Origin: Desulfovibrio sp. 86
Lineage (GTDB): Bacteria > Desulfobacterota > Desulfovibrionia > Desulfovibrionales > Desulfovibrionaceae
Assembly (NCBI RefSeq): GCF_902702915.1
Contig: NZ_LR738849.1
Coordinates: 806,001-870,000 of the forward strand
DNA: 64,000 bases
Direction of reading: 5' to 3'
Position numbers and translations under genes: made by a program. A model generated the notes under the pieces. It was not told where the DNA came from and did not search any database. It worked only from the letters and a program-made list of their open reading frames with translations. How positions within the stretch are numbered: position 1 is the stretch's first letter; each line of letters opens with the position of its first letter. Shown here piece by piece: positions 11,036 through 19,659 of this stretch.

Positions 11036-11331
11036 ACCTGGCCCTTAGGTTATAATGATTCGGGAAGCCATAGCAGCATTCCGAACTTTTGAAAAGACGG
11101 CTGGCCCCGGTGCAACGCCTCCAACGCCTTCGAAACGGCTTTGGGCCTGCCGATTTTTTTGGCGGCATGTAAAAAGTCCGCCGCCACACTGGACAGATGC
11201 GCGCCAGTATCGTAAAATTTTTTGGAATAATAAATTTTTTAATAAAAATTGCAGCACTGCGGCCAATACCGCAGAAAATGGGCGCATACTACGTCAAAAC
11301 GAACAGCTTTCGTCAACCAGAGGAGATCGCC

Positions 11332-12444
11332 ATGAGTACCGTTTTGGGAACGCTTGACCATGTTCTGCTGATGGCCCCCGGCCCCAGCCCCGTTGCCTCC
11401 AACGTCCTGCAGGCCATGAGCCTGCCCACCCTTGGGCACCTCGACCCCGACTGCATCAAGGTTATGGATGCCATTCAGGGGCAGTTGCGGGCCGTGTGCA
11501 AAACCGGCAACGACGTTACCTTTCCCATTTCCGGCACAGGCTCGGCCGGTATGGAAACGTGCTTCGTCAACCTGATCGAGCCTGGCGACGCCGTGCTTGT
11601 GATCAATAACGGCGTATTCAGTTCCCGCATGGTGGAAGTGGCCTCGCGGCTTGGAGCAGAAGTGGACGTGGTGGAAAGCCCCTGGGGCACGCCCGTCAAG
11701 GTGCAGGACGTCAAGGCGCAACTGGCGAAAAAGCATTACAAGATTCTGGCCGTGGTGCATGCCGAGACATCCACGGGCGTGAACAACCCTGTGGCCGAAT
11801 TGGGCGAACTCGTCAAGGGCAGCGACACCCTGTATCTCGTGGACAGCGTGGCCGGACTTGGCGGCGTGGACGTGCAGGTGGACAACTGGGGCGTCGATGC
11901 CTTTTACAGCGGGTCGCAAAAATGCCTTTCCGTCCCCCCCGGCCTTGCGCCCGCGTCGTTCTCCGAGGCTGCCATGGACGCCATGGCCAAACGCAAGACC
12001 AAGGTGCCCAACTGGTATCTGGACGTGTCGCTTATCCGCAAATACTGGGAAGGCTCCCCGCGTGTGTACCACCACACCGCGCCCATAAACATGTACTACG
12101 GCCTGCACCAGGCCCTGGACAACCTGCTGACCGAAGGGCTGGACGCGGCATTCGCGCGCCACAAGGCCATGCACCAACGCCTGGTGGACGGCCTCGCTGC
12201 CCTGGGCTTCAGCCTCTATGTCAAGGAAGGCGCGGCCCCGCAGGTGAACCTCTTTGTACCGCCCGCCGGCGTGGACCCCAACGCGCTGAAGGGCTGCCTG
12301 CGCGAAAAGCATAAAATCGAAGTGGCTGGCGGGCTGGGCGCCCTGGCTGGCAAGGTGCTTCGTGTGGGCGTCATGGGCGAAGGCGCGCGGCCTGAAGCCA
12401 TTGACAAGCTGCTCGCGGCCATTCGTGCCTGCATGGGCAAATAA
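11332..12444 (+). CDS. Class V PLP aminotransferase (alanine-glyoxylate/serine-pyruvate type)
   Basis: This 370-residue fold-type I enzyme has the family opening LLMAPGPSPVASNVLQAMS, the cofactor-site HAETSTGV and DSVAGLGG motifs, and the Schiff-base lysine in SGSQKCLSVPPG. Relatives transfer the amino group of alanine or serine to glyoxylate or pyruvate; some act as phosphonate or hydrogenase-linked small-subunit-like enzymes. The start at 11332 follows AGAGGAGATCGCC, a strong site. The in-frame extension back to 11197 is AT-rich and lacks a ribosome-binding site. It is divergent from the amino acid permease, consistent with amino acid catabolism. Confidence 0.88.
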   Translation: MSTVLGTLDHVLLMAPGPSPVASNVLQAMSLPTLGHLDPDCIKVMDAIQGQLRAVCKTGNDVTFPISGTGSAGMETCFVNLIEPGDAVLVINNGVFSSRMVEVASRLGAEVDVVESPWGTPVKVQDVKAQLAKKHYKILAVVHAETSTGVNNPVAELGELVKGSDTLYLVDSVAGLGGVDVQVDNWGVDAFYSGSQKCLSVPPGLAPASFSEAAMDAMAKRKTKVPNWYLDVSLIRKYWEGSPRVYHHTAPINMYYGLHQALDNLLTEGLDAAFARHKAMHQRLVDGLAALGFSLYVKEGAAPQVNLFVPPAGVDPNALKGCLREKHKIEVAGGLGALAGKVLRVGVMGEGARPEAIDKLLAAIRACMGK

Positions 12445-12460
12445 TATCCCGACCATCCCT

Positions 12461-12488
12461 GCGGGCGGCGGTCAAGGCTGCCGCCCGC
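12461..12488 (+). terminator. GC-rich stem-loop after the aminotransferase
   Basis: A nine-base stem, GCGGGCGGC and GCCGCCCGC, with a ten-base loop lies 17 bases after the stop. It lacks a real T-run, so termination may be weak. The rest of 12489-12816 holds no gene I can support. Confidence 0.5.
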
Positions 12489-12816
12489 ATTCATACTACG
12501 TTCAAAAAAATCCGGGCCGTTGGTGGAAGGGCCATGCCGTAAACGCGTCAGCGCCTGTTTTTCCGCACGGCTACACGCCAGACGCCCGCAGACATTGAGC
12601 GCAAACGCGCGAAATGGGATCAACGCCGCCGCTGCCATGGCATGCCTGCCAATGGCGACAACGATTGCGAAGAGCAGGCTGCAGGCGCAGATGCAGGCAC
12701 ACCTGTTGCCATTATACGGGGTTTGAGCGGCGCGCCGGATGGAGCCTGCGCCGTGCTGCCTACCTGCTGGCAAGAGCGTTCAGCCAGCGGGTGATGCAAG
12801 ACTTCGCGGGCAGAGT

Positions 12817-12972
12817 AAAGGAAGCACTCATTTAAGGGCCTCCTGGAAACGCGCAGGTATTTCGTTTGGCAAGGCGCGATCTTTTTTTGAAGCAGGAGTC
12901 GACTCTTCCGTCCTCGACTGTTTCAAAAAAGTGAAGCAAGTCCGCCAAACGGAATACATCAGCGTTTCCTAA
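12817..12972 (+). repeat. Dispersed repeat family A, copy 1
   Basis: This is a 155 bp element that can fold on itself for most of its length. It starts AAGGAAGCACT, ends GCGTTTCCTAA, and has an internal inverted pair CTTTTTTTGAAGCAG/CTGTTTCAAAAAA around a centre containing TCTTCCGTCCTCGA. Other copies are at 16381, 23526, 25479, 30985 and 49877. This copy has a few changes and is not next to a stop codon. Confidence 0.88.
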
Positions 12973-13046
12973 TATGTGATCACGTCTTCAGGTGAGCGTC
13001 AACGCTTGCGGCGCATCGAAGTCTCAAGGCGTCACAGCGCCAGCGC

Positions 13047-13364
13047 TCAAACCTTTTCTTCGTTGCTCTCTGCCTTAACCGTCATGGCCTTGCTGATGGA
13101 GGCGGCGCGGCGCTCACTGTTTTTCTTTTTTTCAATCTCTTCTGAAACGCGCCTGAAAAAATCCTCCGGCTGAACTCGCAAAGCTTCGCAAATGGAATAG
13201 ATGGCATTGACGGTCGGCTTTTTCAACTCCCGTTCAATGTCTCGCAAATAGCGTCTCTCAAGGCAGGCAAAGTCAGCCAGAGACGACTTGGTCATGCCGC
13301 GCTCTGCCCGCAACACCTCAATCACCCTGGCAATGGCGCTCGAAAGGTATGGATATACTTTCAT
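13047..13364 (-). CDS. XRE-family helix-turn-helix regulator
   Basis: This small protein of 105 residues has a Cro/CI-type DNA-binding domain (about residues 10-68). The helix-turn-helix reads MTKSSLADFACLERRYLRDI, followed by ELKKPTVNAIYSICEALRV. The tail (70-105) is charged and may be a coiled coil. ATG 13364 was chosen over a TTG three codons upstream. A perfect palindrome lies 39 bp before the start, so autoregulation is likely. No partner toxin or phage gene sits beside it; the neighbouring patch is repeat- and IS-rich, which fits an accessory gene. Confidence 0.82.
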   Translation of the reverse strand: MKVYPYLSSAIARVIEVLRAERGMTKSSLADFACLERRYLRDIERELKKPTVNAIYSICEALRVQPEDFFRRVSEEIEKKKNSERRAASISKAMTVKAESNEEKV

Positions 13365-13402
13365 GAGTATCAATTACACCAAATTTTGCCGATGAGCATG
13401 TG

Positions 13403-13431
13403 CTATAGTACTCATAAATTGAGTACTATAG
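13403..13431. promoter_or_regulatory. Perfect operator-like palindrome upstream of the XRE gene
   Basis: CTATAGTACTCA and TGAGTACTATAG form a perfect 12-base inverted repeat around TAAAT. It begins 39 bp before the regulator's ATG, and a further half-site TGAGTAT overlaps the start codon region at 13363-13369. The arrangement is what an XRE autorepressor would use. Confidence 0.7.
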
Positions 13432-13439
13432 TTCACTTT

Positions 13440-14270
13440 CTTTTTTTCCGGTTTCTTTTTTAAGCAACAATCGCCGCACAATTCTTTTTTCCACATATTC
13501 ATACCCCCTATATTCCTGTCATTCTGCTTTAAAAAACATTTATACCCCCCACCTCAAATAGGTTTATAAATAAATAGACATCCACTCTACATATGATGCA
13601 ACACAAATATACATTATACACTATTAACATTAGTGCATGCATATAGACATTCAATAACACAATTGTAAGTTGCACAACATTATTAAACGATTTGTAGTTA
13701 TGTTTATTGAAAGTAAAAATTAAACATAAATCATTAGCAATAACTTTACTGCGCCACATAGATAACAAAATTGGTAACTACATACTATCATATAAAAATA
13801 TTGTTAAACATTTTTCTTTATTTTCAAGAGCCTTTGAAACCCAAAAAAAGAATAGCCACTATTATCGGTTAGCGAGTTAACGGCACATTTAAAAACAAAT
13901 TTATTTTTATATATCAATAAATTATAGACACATTTCTTACCCGGGGACACAGCCCCGGCACAAATTGTCCGTAATGGTCAATTGATACTTGCTTCAACAA
14001 TCCAATAAATGTAGAGTAATCCATCATTTGTCACCAATCCATTACTGCGAGCCAAATTCCCGCCTCTTTTTCTCCACGCAGCGAATGTTGGTCCAGGGTG
14101 ATGTGATTTACGTAATTGTTGCCCCAATCGCTGGCGCCCCCAGAGAACATAGACTATACTATATACAGGGTAGTTCCCCCGCTAGCTCAAAACCCACTAT
14201 GCGGGTGGTATGCTTCTGTGGCATCGGACAAACGCTTCCCTATGATCTGCGAAACCTGAGGAAAGCGCGC
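13440..14270. other. AT-rich gap without supported genes
   Basis: Base composition changes sharply to AT-rich from about 13480 to 13935. The only open frames are short, lack ribosome-binding sites and have no recognisable protein features. A short CCGGGG/CCCCGG stem-loop is at 13941-13958. From about 14000 the composition returns to normal, and this part is the leader of the truncated sensor gene. The patch may be a remnant of acquired DNA. Confidence 0.6.
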
Positions 14271-14932
14271 ATGAAGATGTTTCAGTTCAGGATCCTTTTG
14301 CTGGTTCTCTCAATTCTGCTTTACTCGAGCGTCTGCCCGCGCGCCCACGCCCAGGAAGAGGCTATGCGCGTGGGTTTTTTTGAATTCGGCGACTACATGT
14401 TTCGTGCCCGCAGTGGCCAGTACCAGGGGCTCATCTTTGAGTTTCTGCAAGAAATTTCCCGAACCACTGGCATGCGTTACAAAGTTGTGGACTGCGGCAA
14501 CTGGACCCGCAGCCTGGAAATGCTTGAAAACGACCAGATAGACCTTTTGCCCTGCACCTTTTTTACGCCAGAACGCGCCGAAAAGATGCTCTTTCCCAAC
14601 CTGCCTCTTGCCAATTCCTTCATGACCATCAGCGTCAGAGACGATGACGCGCGCTATACCTTTGAAGACTATGCCGCGTTGGACGGCATGCGCGTGGGCG
14701 TTCTGGCCAACACCAAGAACGTCCCCGCCCTTGAAGCCTTTATGCGCGATCGCAACCTGAACTTGACGCTGGTGCCTTACATCGACATGCAAAGCATGCT
14801 GCAAGCCCTGCGCGACAAGGAACTGGACGGCGTGGGCATCACCAACCTTGGCAAAAACAATCCCTTTCGCGTTATCGCACAATTTTCGCCAGAACCTTTT
14901 TACATTGCCGTCAACAAGCGCAAGCCCGAAAT
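14271..14932 (+). pseudogene. Periplasmic solute-binding (SBP family 3) sensor, truncated by an IS element
   Basis: The remaining 220 codons start at ATG 14271 after GAGGAAA. They encode a signal peptide (residues 1-25, hydrophobic core LLLVLSILLYSSV, cut after AHA) and most of a type 3 solute-binding domain: MRVGFFEFGDYMF, GLIFEFLQEISRTTGM and MRVGVLANTKN. The frame runs into the IS left end and stops at 14963, so the last part of the binding domain and anything after it are missing. In Desulfovibrio such domains are often joined to a membrane helix and GGDEF or kinase modules. No such module is found beyond the IS, so the gene is probably dead. Confidence 0.75.
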
Positions 14933-14966
14933 TGACCGGCCCCGGTTTTTTGTACCAGGCTAAAAG

Positions 14967-15887
14967 TTAGTGGCAAGCGCTTTGCGGCGCTTCTTCTGCC
15001 ATCCGTATACACAACAACTCAGTGGGAGGCGAGAGCGACCCCATTGCCCCTCCCATGGGAGGGGCAAAAAACGTCAGAGGTGCTGGCGGTTGGCCTCCCA
15101 GGGAACGATGCGGCCGGCGGTGATTGTAATGCCTACGCCAGTTCTCAATAACAATTTCAGCCTCTTGTAGCGTCATAAACAGCTCGCCGTCCAGCAGCTT
15201 GTCGCGCAATTTTCCGTTAAAGCTTTCGCAGTAGCCGTTTTCCCAAGGGCTTCCCGGCTCAATGTATTGAGTCTGTACCGATAGTTCCGCCAACCACTTT
15301 TTCAAGGCTAATGCCACGAATTCCGGGCCGTTGTCCGAACGAATATTGTCCGGTCGGCCATGGGTCAAAAACAAATCCGCCAAGACATGCATGACCTGCT
15401 CGGCACGAATCGTACGAGCCACATGCAAGGCCAAGCATTCACGGCTGTATTCGTCAATGACCACCAATACCCGGAAGGCTTTGCCATTAACGGTACGGCA
15501 ATGCACGAAGTCATAAGCCCAGACATGGTTTTTCCACTCCGGGCGGAGACGAACGCAGGAACCGTCATTCAACCACAGCCGTTTTCGTGGGCGCTGTTTT
15601 GCCGGAACCTTCAAGCCTTCCTGTTTCCAAATCCGCTCTACGCGGTTGTAGCTGATACCCCACCCGTCCATCCGCAAAAGATCGGTTATCGCCCTGTATC
15701 CGTACCGGCCATACTCCGAAGCGTAGTTGATCACCGCCTGGCGCACCAGCACTGAAAATTCACGGACAGAAGACGTGTACCGCTGCGTTGTCCGGTTTTG
15801 CCCAAGAACAGCGCATATTTTACGCTCGCTGCTCCCGGTCTGCTCACGAACATGCTCCGCACATTGGCGGCGACGAGCGGGGCTCAA
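14967..15887 (-). CDS. IS3-family transposase OrfB (DDE integrase)
   Basis: About 306 residues with an N-terminal HTH_21-like segment and an integrase core. The acidic triad is visible as AYDFVH (first Asp), RSDNGPEF (second Asp) and ENGYCESFNGKLRD (Glu seven residues after the Asn-Gly pair). The C-terminal YNHRRPHRSLGGQPPA is typical of IS3 members. Its frame begins at a TTG overlapping the orfA stop, so it is normally made as an OrfAB fusion by frameshifting. The reading frame is intact, so the element may still be active. Confidence 0.9.
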   Translation of the reverse strand: MSPARRRQCAEHVREQTGSSERKICAVLGQNRTTQRYTSSVREFSVLVRQAVINYASEYGRYGYRAITDLLRMDGWGISYNRVERIWKQEGLKVPAKQRPRKRLWLNDGSCVRLRPEWKNHVWAYDFVHCRTVNGKAFRVLVVIDEYSRECLALHVARTIRAEQVMHVLADLFLTHGRPDNIRSDNGPEFVALALKKWLAELSVQTQYIEPGSPWENGYCESFNGKLRDKLLDGELFMTLQEAEIVIENWRRHYNHRRPHRSLGGQPPAPLTFFAPPMGGAMGSLSPPTELLCIRMAEEAPQSACH

Positions 15888-16162
15888 AAGTTTCCCTTTG
15901 CCGCCTCCGCCAAAATAATTTTCTCAAGACTCAGATCGGCCACTGCCCGCCGCAGTCTGGCATTTTCCTTTTCAAGCTCTTTCAACCGCTTGAGCTGATC
16001 CGTTCCCATGCCACCGTATTCCTTGCGCCAACGGTAGTAGGTTTGCTCCGTCACGGCTATCTTTCGGCAGGCCATGGCGATGCTCTCGCCTTGTCCCACT
16101 AGCACCTCGACCTCGCGTAGCTTGAAGATAATCTGCTCTGCTGTGAAGTTTTTGCGACCCAT
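15884..16162 (-). CDS. IS3-family transposase OrfA (helix-turn-helix)
   Basis: This 92-residue protein begins MGRKNFTAEQIIFKLREVEV. It has the transposase_8 helix-turn-helix (AMACRKIAVTEQTYYRWRKEYGG, residues 29-51) followed by a leucine-zipper-like stretch LKRLKELEKENARLRRAVADL that mediates multimerisation. The last codons overlap orfB by four bases. Confidence 0.9.
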   Translation of the reverse strand: MGRKNFTAEQIIFKLREVEVLVGQGESIAMACRKIAVTEQTYYRWRKEYGGMGTDQLKRLKELEKENARLRRAVADLSLEKIILAEAAKGNF

Positions 16163-16380
16163 TGCAAGCCCTCCGTGCCCACACCATACACTAACTTTTT
16201 AGGTGGGCCAGTTTTTTGGGGGCAGGTCATTGGCGCCGTCACCCTTGCGAATTTTCATCGCACCAGATGGGTATACGGTTCGCCGTTGCGGCGCAGGGCA
16301 GCGCGGATAAACCGCGCCTAGCCCTTGCGCCTGACGGCTGACCCTGCAGCTGCAGGGCACTTTCAGCGTTACATTGTTCT

Positions 16381-16534
16381 AAGGAAGCACTGATTAAAGA
16401 GCCTCCTGGAAACGCGCTGGTATTTCCTTTGGCAAGGCGCGCTCTTTTTTTGAAACAGGAGTGGGCTCTTCCATCCTCGACTGTTTCAAAAAAGTAAAGC
16501 AAGTCCGCCAAACGGAATAAATCAGCGTTTCCCT
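16381..16534 (+). repeat. Dispersed repeat family A, copy 2 (ends at the rubrerythrin stop)
   Basis: It starts AAGGAAGCACTGATTAAAGA after TTCT and ends GCGTTTCCCTA. Its last bases are the complement of the TAG stop of rubrerythrin. TA lies at both boundaries. The 151 bp between the IS end and this copy (16230-16380) hold no gene I can support. Confidence 0.9.
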
Positions 16535-17108
16535 AGAAGCAGTAGTTCAGTTCTTCAAAGTAGGCCTTGGGATGCGCACATGCGGGGCACATTTCGGGCG
16601 CATGGTCGCCTTCCACAAGACAGCCGCAATTAAGGCAGCGCCACACCGTGGGCTTGGAACGCATAAACATGCGTCCTTCCTTGATGTCGCTGGCCAGCTT
16701 CAGAAAACGCTTTTCGTGATAGGCTTCGGCCACGGCGATATGGCGCATGGCAAAGGCCACTTCAGAAAAACCTTCTTTTTCGGCAGTGGCTGCCATAGAA
16801 GGATACATCTCGGTATGCTCATAATTTTCGCCATGGGCGGCGGCCAGCAGGTTGGCTTCGCTGCCGGCGATGATGCCAGCGGGATAGGCTGCCTGAATTT
16901 CTACTTCGCCGCCCTCAAGAAACTTGAACAGGCGTTTGGCATGTTCCTTTTCCTGCGCAGCGGTTTCAAGAAAAATCTCTTCCACCAGCACGAAGCCGTC
17001 TTTTTTGGCCACACCGGAAAAGAAGTCATAGCGGTTGCGCGCCTGGGATTCACCGGCAAAAGCGGTAAGAATGTTCTTTTCAGTCTGGCTGCCCTTCAAT
17101 GATTTCAT
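16533..17108 (-). CDS. rbr: Rubrerythrin
   Basis: This 191-residue peroxidase detoxifies hydrogen peroxide in anaerobes. The four-helix diiron domain (about 1-145) carries Glu/His ligands in AFAGESQARNRY, AAQEKEHAKRLF, GENYEHTEMYP and VAEAYHEKRFL. The C-terminal rubredoxin-like domain has WRCLNCGCLVEG and CPACAHPKAYF, giving C-X2-C pairs that bind one iron. Length equals D. vulgaris rubrerythrin. ATG 17108 follows GAGGAGAGGATT. It stands alone; no perR or rubredoxin is adjacent. The stop codon is formed at the edge of a family A repeat. Confidence 0.95.
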   Translation of the reverse strand: MKSLKGSQTEKNILTAFAGESQARNRYDFFSGVAKKDGFVLVEEIFLETAAQEKEHAKRLFKFLEGGEVEIQAAYPAGIIAGSEANLLAAAHGENYEHTEMYPSMAATAEKEGFSEVAFAMRHIAVAEAYHEKRFLKLASDIKEGRMFMRSKPTVWRCLNCGCLVEGDHAPEMCPACAHPKAYFEELNYCF

Positions 17109-17232
17109 AATCCTCTCCTCGAACATGCCAAGCATGCATTTAAGGTGTGTGAGCAGTAATCAAATAAAAAGGGACAGCCATTGCCATCCCCAAAATCCAC
17201 TATAAGAAATGCGATCAGTTACTGTCAAGTCT

Positions 17233-17748
17233 TTATGCAACCCGTTGCGCCTCTGCAAGCTGGGCCTCCAGAGCCGCTATTTGTGCCTGGAGGGCATTAA
17301 TTTTACTATTGATTCCGGCATCCATCACACCGCCGGTCACATGACTGGCAAGACTGGTCAACTGACTTTTGAGAGCTTCAATCTGCTTTTTGATGTTCTC
17401 AACGGAATTTGCTCCACCGGATCCGCCGCCAACTCCGGAGCCTCCACCTGCGCCGCCCGTACTCTGGGCGGACTCCTCCGCCGCGCCGCCGGAAAGTCCT
17501 TCAACGGATACGCCGGAAGAGCTGGCAGTTTCGGCTTTTTTGTCGCTGTCAGAGGCCGAGGCGGTATACCGGCCCAGTTTTTCGGCAAAAAGCTCCCTGG
17601 CTTTATCGGAGATGCTTACCGTATCGCCGGAGCCGCTCTCTGACGAGGCGCTGCTGACGGTTTTGCCGCTGCCTCCGGTAACGCTCCAGAGTTCATCCAC
17701 GCCAGAAAGACCGCTGACGCCGTATGCGCTTGTGCTGGACACGCTCAT
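17233..17748 (-). CDS. FlxA-like coiled-coil protein
   Basis: This 171-residue protein has a Ser/Gly-rich first half (including a Gly-rich linker GGAGGGSGVGGGSGG near residues 98-112). The C-terminal heptad region IKKQIEALKSQLTSL and NALQAQIAALEAQLAEAQ resembles the FlxA family. There is no signal peptide or membrane segment. FlxA of E. coli is under flagellar control but its function is unclear; nothing adjacent helps. The segment SGDTVSISDKARELFAEKL resembles the FlgM/FlxA-type N-terminal motif seen in flagellar-associated proteins. ATG 17748 follows GAAGGAG. The family call is moderate. Confidence 0.6.
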   Translation of the reverse strand: MSVSSTSAYGVSGLSGVDELWSVTGGSGKTVSSASSESGSGDTVSISDKARELFAEKLGRYTASASDSDKKAETASSSGVSVEGLSGGAAEESAQSTGGAGGGSGVGGGSGGANSVENIKKQIEALKSQLTSLASHVTGGVMDAGINSKINALQAQIAALEAQLAEAQRVA

Positions 17749-18073
17749 AATTGCTCCTTCAGTGCAGATTAACTTTGAAATGCAACACCTTTCAAAGTTT
17801 TCATTCAGCCGAAAAATGTGATTTGCGATAACCATCAGCAGGCTGGTCGTTCTATTAACCAATTGCTGTCTTTGCGGCAGTCGTTGGCGAGTCTACGAGC
17901 CTTACGAATGGCGACAGCGATTACACAGAACAAGACGTATAGTTACTCATGCTGTCTTCAAGCGTAGTTTCCTGCGTCACAACGCTTTAAGCATCCGTAG
18001 CTTCCTTCGTCGCAACGGCTAAAGCTCGGCTGAATCCACGCCACTTCGTGGCGGCTGCCGCCTTCGCGTCAGC

Positions 18074-18101
18074 AGAGCAATTTCAAAGTGAAATGGCTCT
18101 A
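18074..18101. repeat. Short end-piece of repeat family C
   Basis: AGAGCAATTTC and GAAATGGCTCT form a near-perfect inverted repeat with TAG at its right edge, matching the terminal part of the longer family C copies. The remainder of 17863-18160 holds no supported gene. Confidence 0.5.
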
Positions 18102-18247
18102 GTGCCGGGCGCCGGGAAAATATTGCTCCTCGCCCGCTCCTCCCCGAAGCAGCAAAAGATATGCCATTCTATACTGGTAAAATTTGCCCAGAGGGCGCGG
18201 TGGCGGCCGTTCTTTACAGGCGCGCCGACCTGTGGCAGCCTTGTCGC

Positions 18248-19366
18248 ATGGCTGAAAAAAATCCGGCTTCACGGCGCTTCCGGTCTGTAGGCGCGCCCTT
18301 GCCCGCCTGTGTACATCTGCGCCTTGCCGACGGCACCGATCTTACAGCCAGGGTAAAGATCTCCTCACGTGCCAGGCGCACGCGCCTTTCCCTCAGCCCT
18401 TACGGGCAGTTGACCATCACCACTCCTGAAGGCATGCCCCTGTCGCTGCTGGAACAGACTCTCCCCCAGTTCTTGCCATGGCTTGAACGCGCATGGAAAA
18501 AACGCAAGGCCACTGCCCCACGGCAGCAATTGCCTTCCAGCATTGAACTGCCCCTGGCCGGGCTGACGTTTGCGGTGCGGACTGAGGGCGACATGGCGGC
18601 GGGCAGGCTGGCGGCGGCACGGCATCATGAAAACCATTTTTCCCTGCTGGCGCGGCAGGGTTCGCAACGGCTGCTGCTGGTGCAAAGCCCTGACTGCCTC
18701 CGCCTGTTTGGCGCGGTTGAAGACGCCAGCCTGTGCGTCAAGGCCCTGCGCCAGTGGTGCCGCCATATGGCTGAAGCCCTGCTTCCGGCATATCTGACCG
18801 CCCTTGCCCTGCAGACAGGCTTTGCGCTTGAAAAAATCAGCGTGCGGGATCAACGCTCGCGCTGGGGCAGTTGCGCCCGAACGCGCAGAGGCAAGGGCGC
18901 GGCCAGCGGCAGAAGCCAACCGCAGAAAAACGGCAGGCCAAGGGCACAGGACGGTACAGCGCACGACGCCTCCCTCCCCGTGCAAGGCAGGGCCGGAAGA
19001 CTGGCCGCAAAGCTTTTCGGCCTGTTCACCACCAGAGCCGAGAACCATGACGGCAGGCAGGTCGGACTTCTGCCCGCAGATCAGGAGTACAGCCCTGCGG
19101 GGCAGCAAGCCCCCCCCATCGGGCGCATCAGCCTCAACTGGCGGGCGGCGCTTCTTCCTCTGCCCCTTCTGGAGCACCTTTGCTGGCACGAGCTGTGCCA
19201 CCTGCGCCATATGGACCATTCGCCAGCTTACAGGGCCGAGCTTGCCCGATACTCGCCCCACTGGCCGGAACAGGAAAAAGCCCTCAATGACGCATGGCGC
19301 GACCTGCCCTGGTGGGCGCTGCCCGGAGAAGGCGATCCCGACCCGGCTGAAAGCGAAGAAGACTGA
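18248..19366 (+). CDS. YgjP-type (M48-like) zinc metallopeptidase domain protein with a large insertion
   Basis: About 372 residues. The family signature VRDQRSRWGSCA is followed, after an unusual insertion of roughly 90 residues rich in Arg, Gly and Gln, by ISLNWRAALLPLPLLEHLCW and the zinc motif HELCHLRHMDHSP. In normal YgjP/DUF45 proteins WGSC and ISLNWR are only a few residues apart. HELCH with a later His is an HExxH-like site. Function is unknown in general, though some members sit with restriction or nucleotide enzymes. The start is uncertain: ATG 18248 was chosen, 18161 is an in-frame alternative, and neither has a good ribosome-binding site. Confidence 0.75.
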   Translation: MAEKNPASRRFRSVGAPLPACVHLRLADGTDLTARVKISSRARRTRLSLSPYGQLTITTPEGMPLSLLEQTLPQFLPWLERAWKKRKATAPRQQLPSSIELPLAGLTFAVRTEGDMAAGRLAAARHHENHFSLLARQGSQRLLLVQSPDCLRLFGAVEDASLCVKALRQWCRHMAEALLPAYLTALALQTGFALEKISVRDQRSRWGSCARTRRGKGAASGRSQPQKNGRPRAQDGTAHDASLPVQGRAGRLAAKLFGLFTTRAENHDGRQVGLLPADQEYSPAGQQAPPIGRISLNWRAALLPLPLLEHLCWHELCHLRHMDHSPAYRAELARYSPHWPEQEKALNDAWRDLPWWALPGEGDPDPAESEED

Positions 19367-19511
19367 AAATGAAGACGGCCGCCCCCACCGTCCGCCGGGC
19401 CAGAACGCCGCTGCGGATAGGACAGGGACGTGGCCTCGATGCTCTTGCGCTTCGTGTTTTTTGGCTGGATGGCAGGCTGAAAGGCAAGGCATTTCAACGG
19501 CGATATGCCTG

Positions 19512-19659
19512 GACAGTGCCGCCACGAGACGAATTTCCCGTCATATCACGGAGAACGAACCTTTTACGCAGAGAGTGTACTCTGACGGTACTCGGCCGGA
19601 ATAAAAGGCGAAGCGCGACGCAGAAATACCAGGAAAGGCGCTCGTGACAACAGTGTCTA
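19512..19659 (+). repeat. Dispersed repeat family E, copy 1 (ends at the ktrA stop)
   Basis: This near-palindromic 148 bp element starts GACAGTG-CACGAGACGAATTT, contains GAGTGTACTCTGACGGTACTC and GCCGGAATAAAAGGCGA, and ends GGCGCTCGTGAC-CAGTGTCTA. Other copies are at 46415 (inverted) and 50067. The terminal CTA is the complement of the ktrA TAG. Confidence 0.85.

Larger units (their letters stand above)
14933..16229 (-). mobile_element. IS3-family insertion sequence, 1297 bp
   Basis: The two ends are imperfect inverted repeats of about 40 bp. The left end begins TGACCGGCCCC and contains TAAAAGTTAGTG. The right end, read inward, begins TGACCTGCCCC and contains TAAAAAGTTAGTG. Both start with TG as in IS3 elements. 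Two overlapping genes, orfA and orfB, lie on the minus strand. The bases outside the ends (AAT on the left, TTG on the right) do not form a direct repeat, suggesting rearrangement after insertion or slightly misplaced ends. It interrupts the solute-binding sensor gene. Confidence 0.85.

Noticed and set aside
12817..12972. Family A considered as a CRISPR array
   Set aside because: Copies are dispersed singly over 37 kb without regular spacers, and no cas gene is present.
13529..13768. 79-codon frame in the AT-rich gap
   Set aside because: It has no ribosome-binding site or protein features; such frames are expected in AT-rich non-coding DNA.
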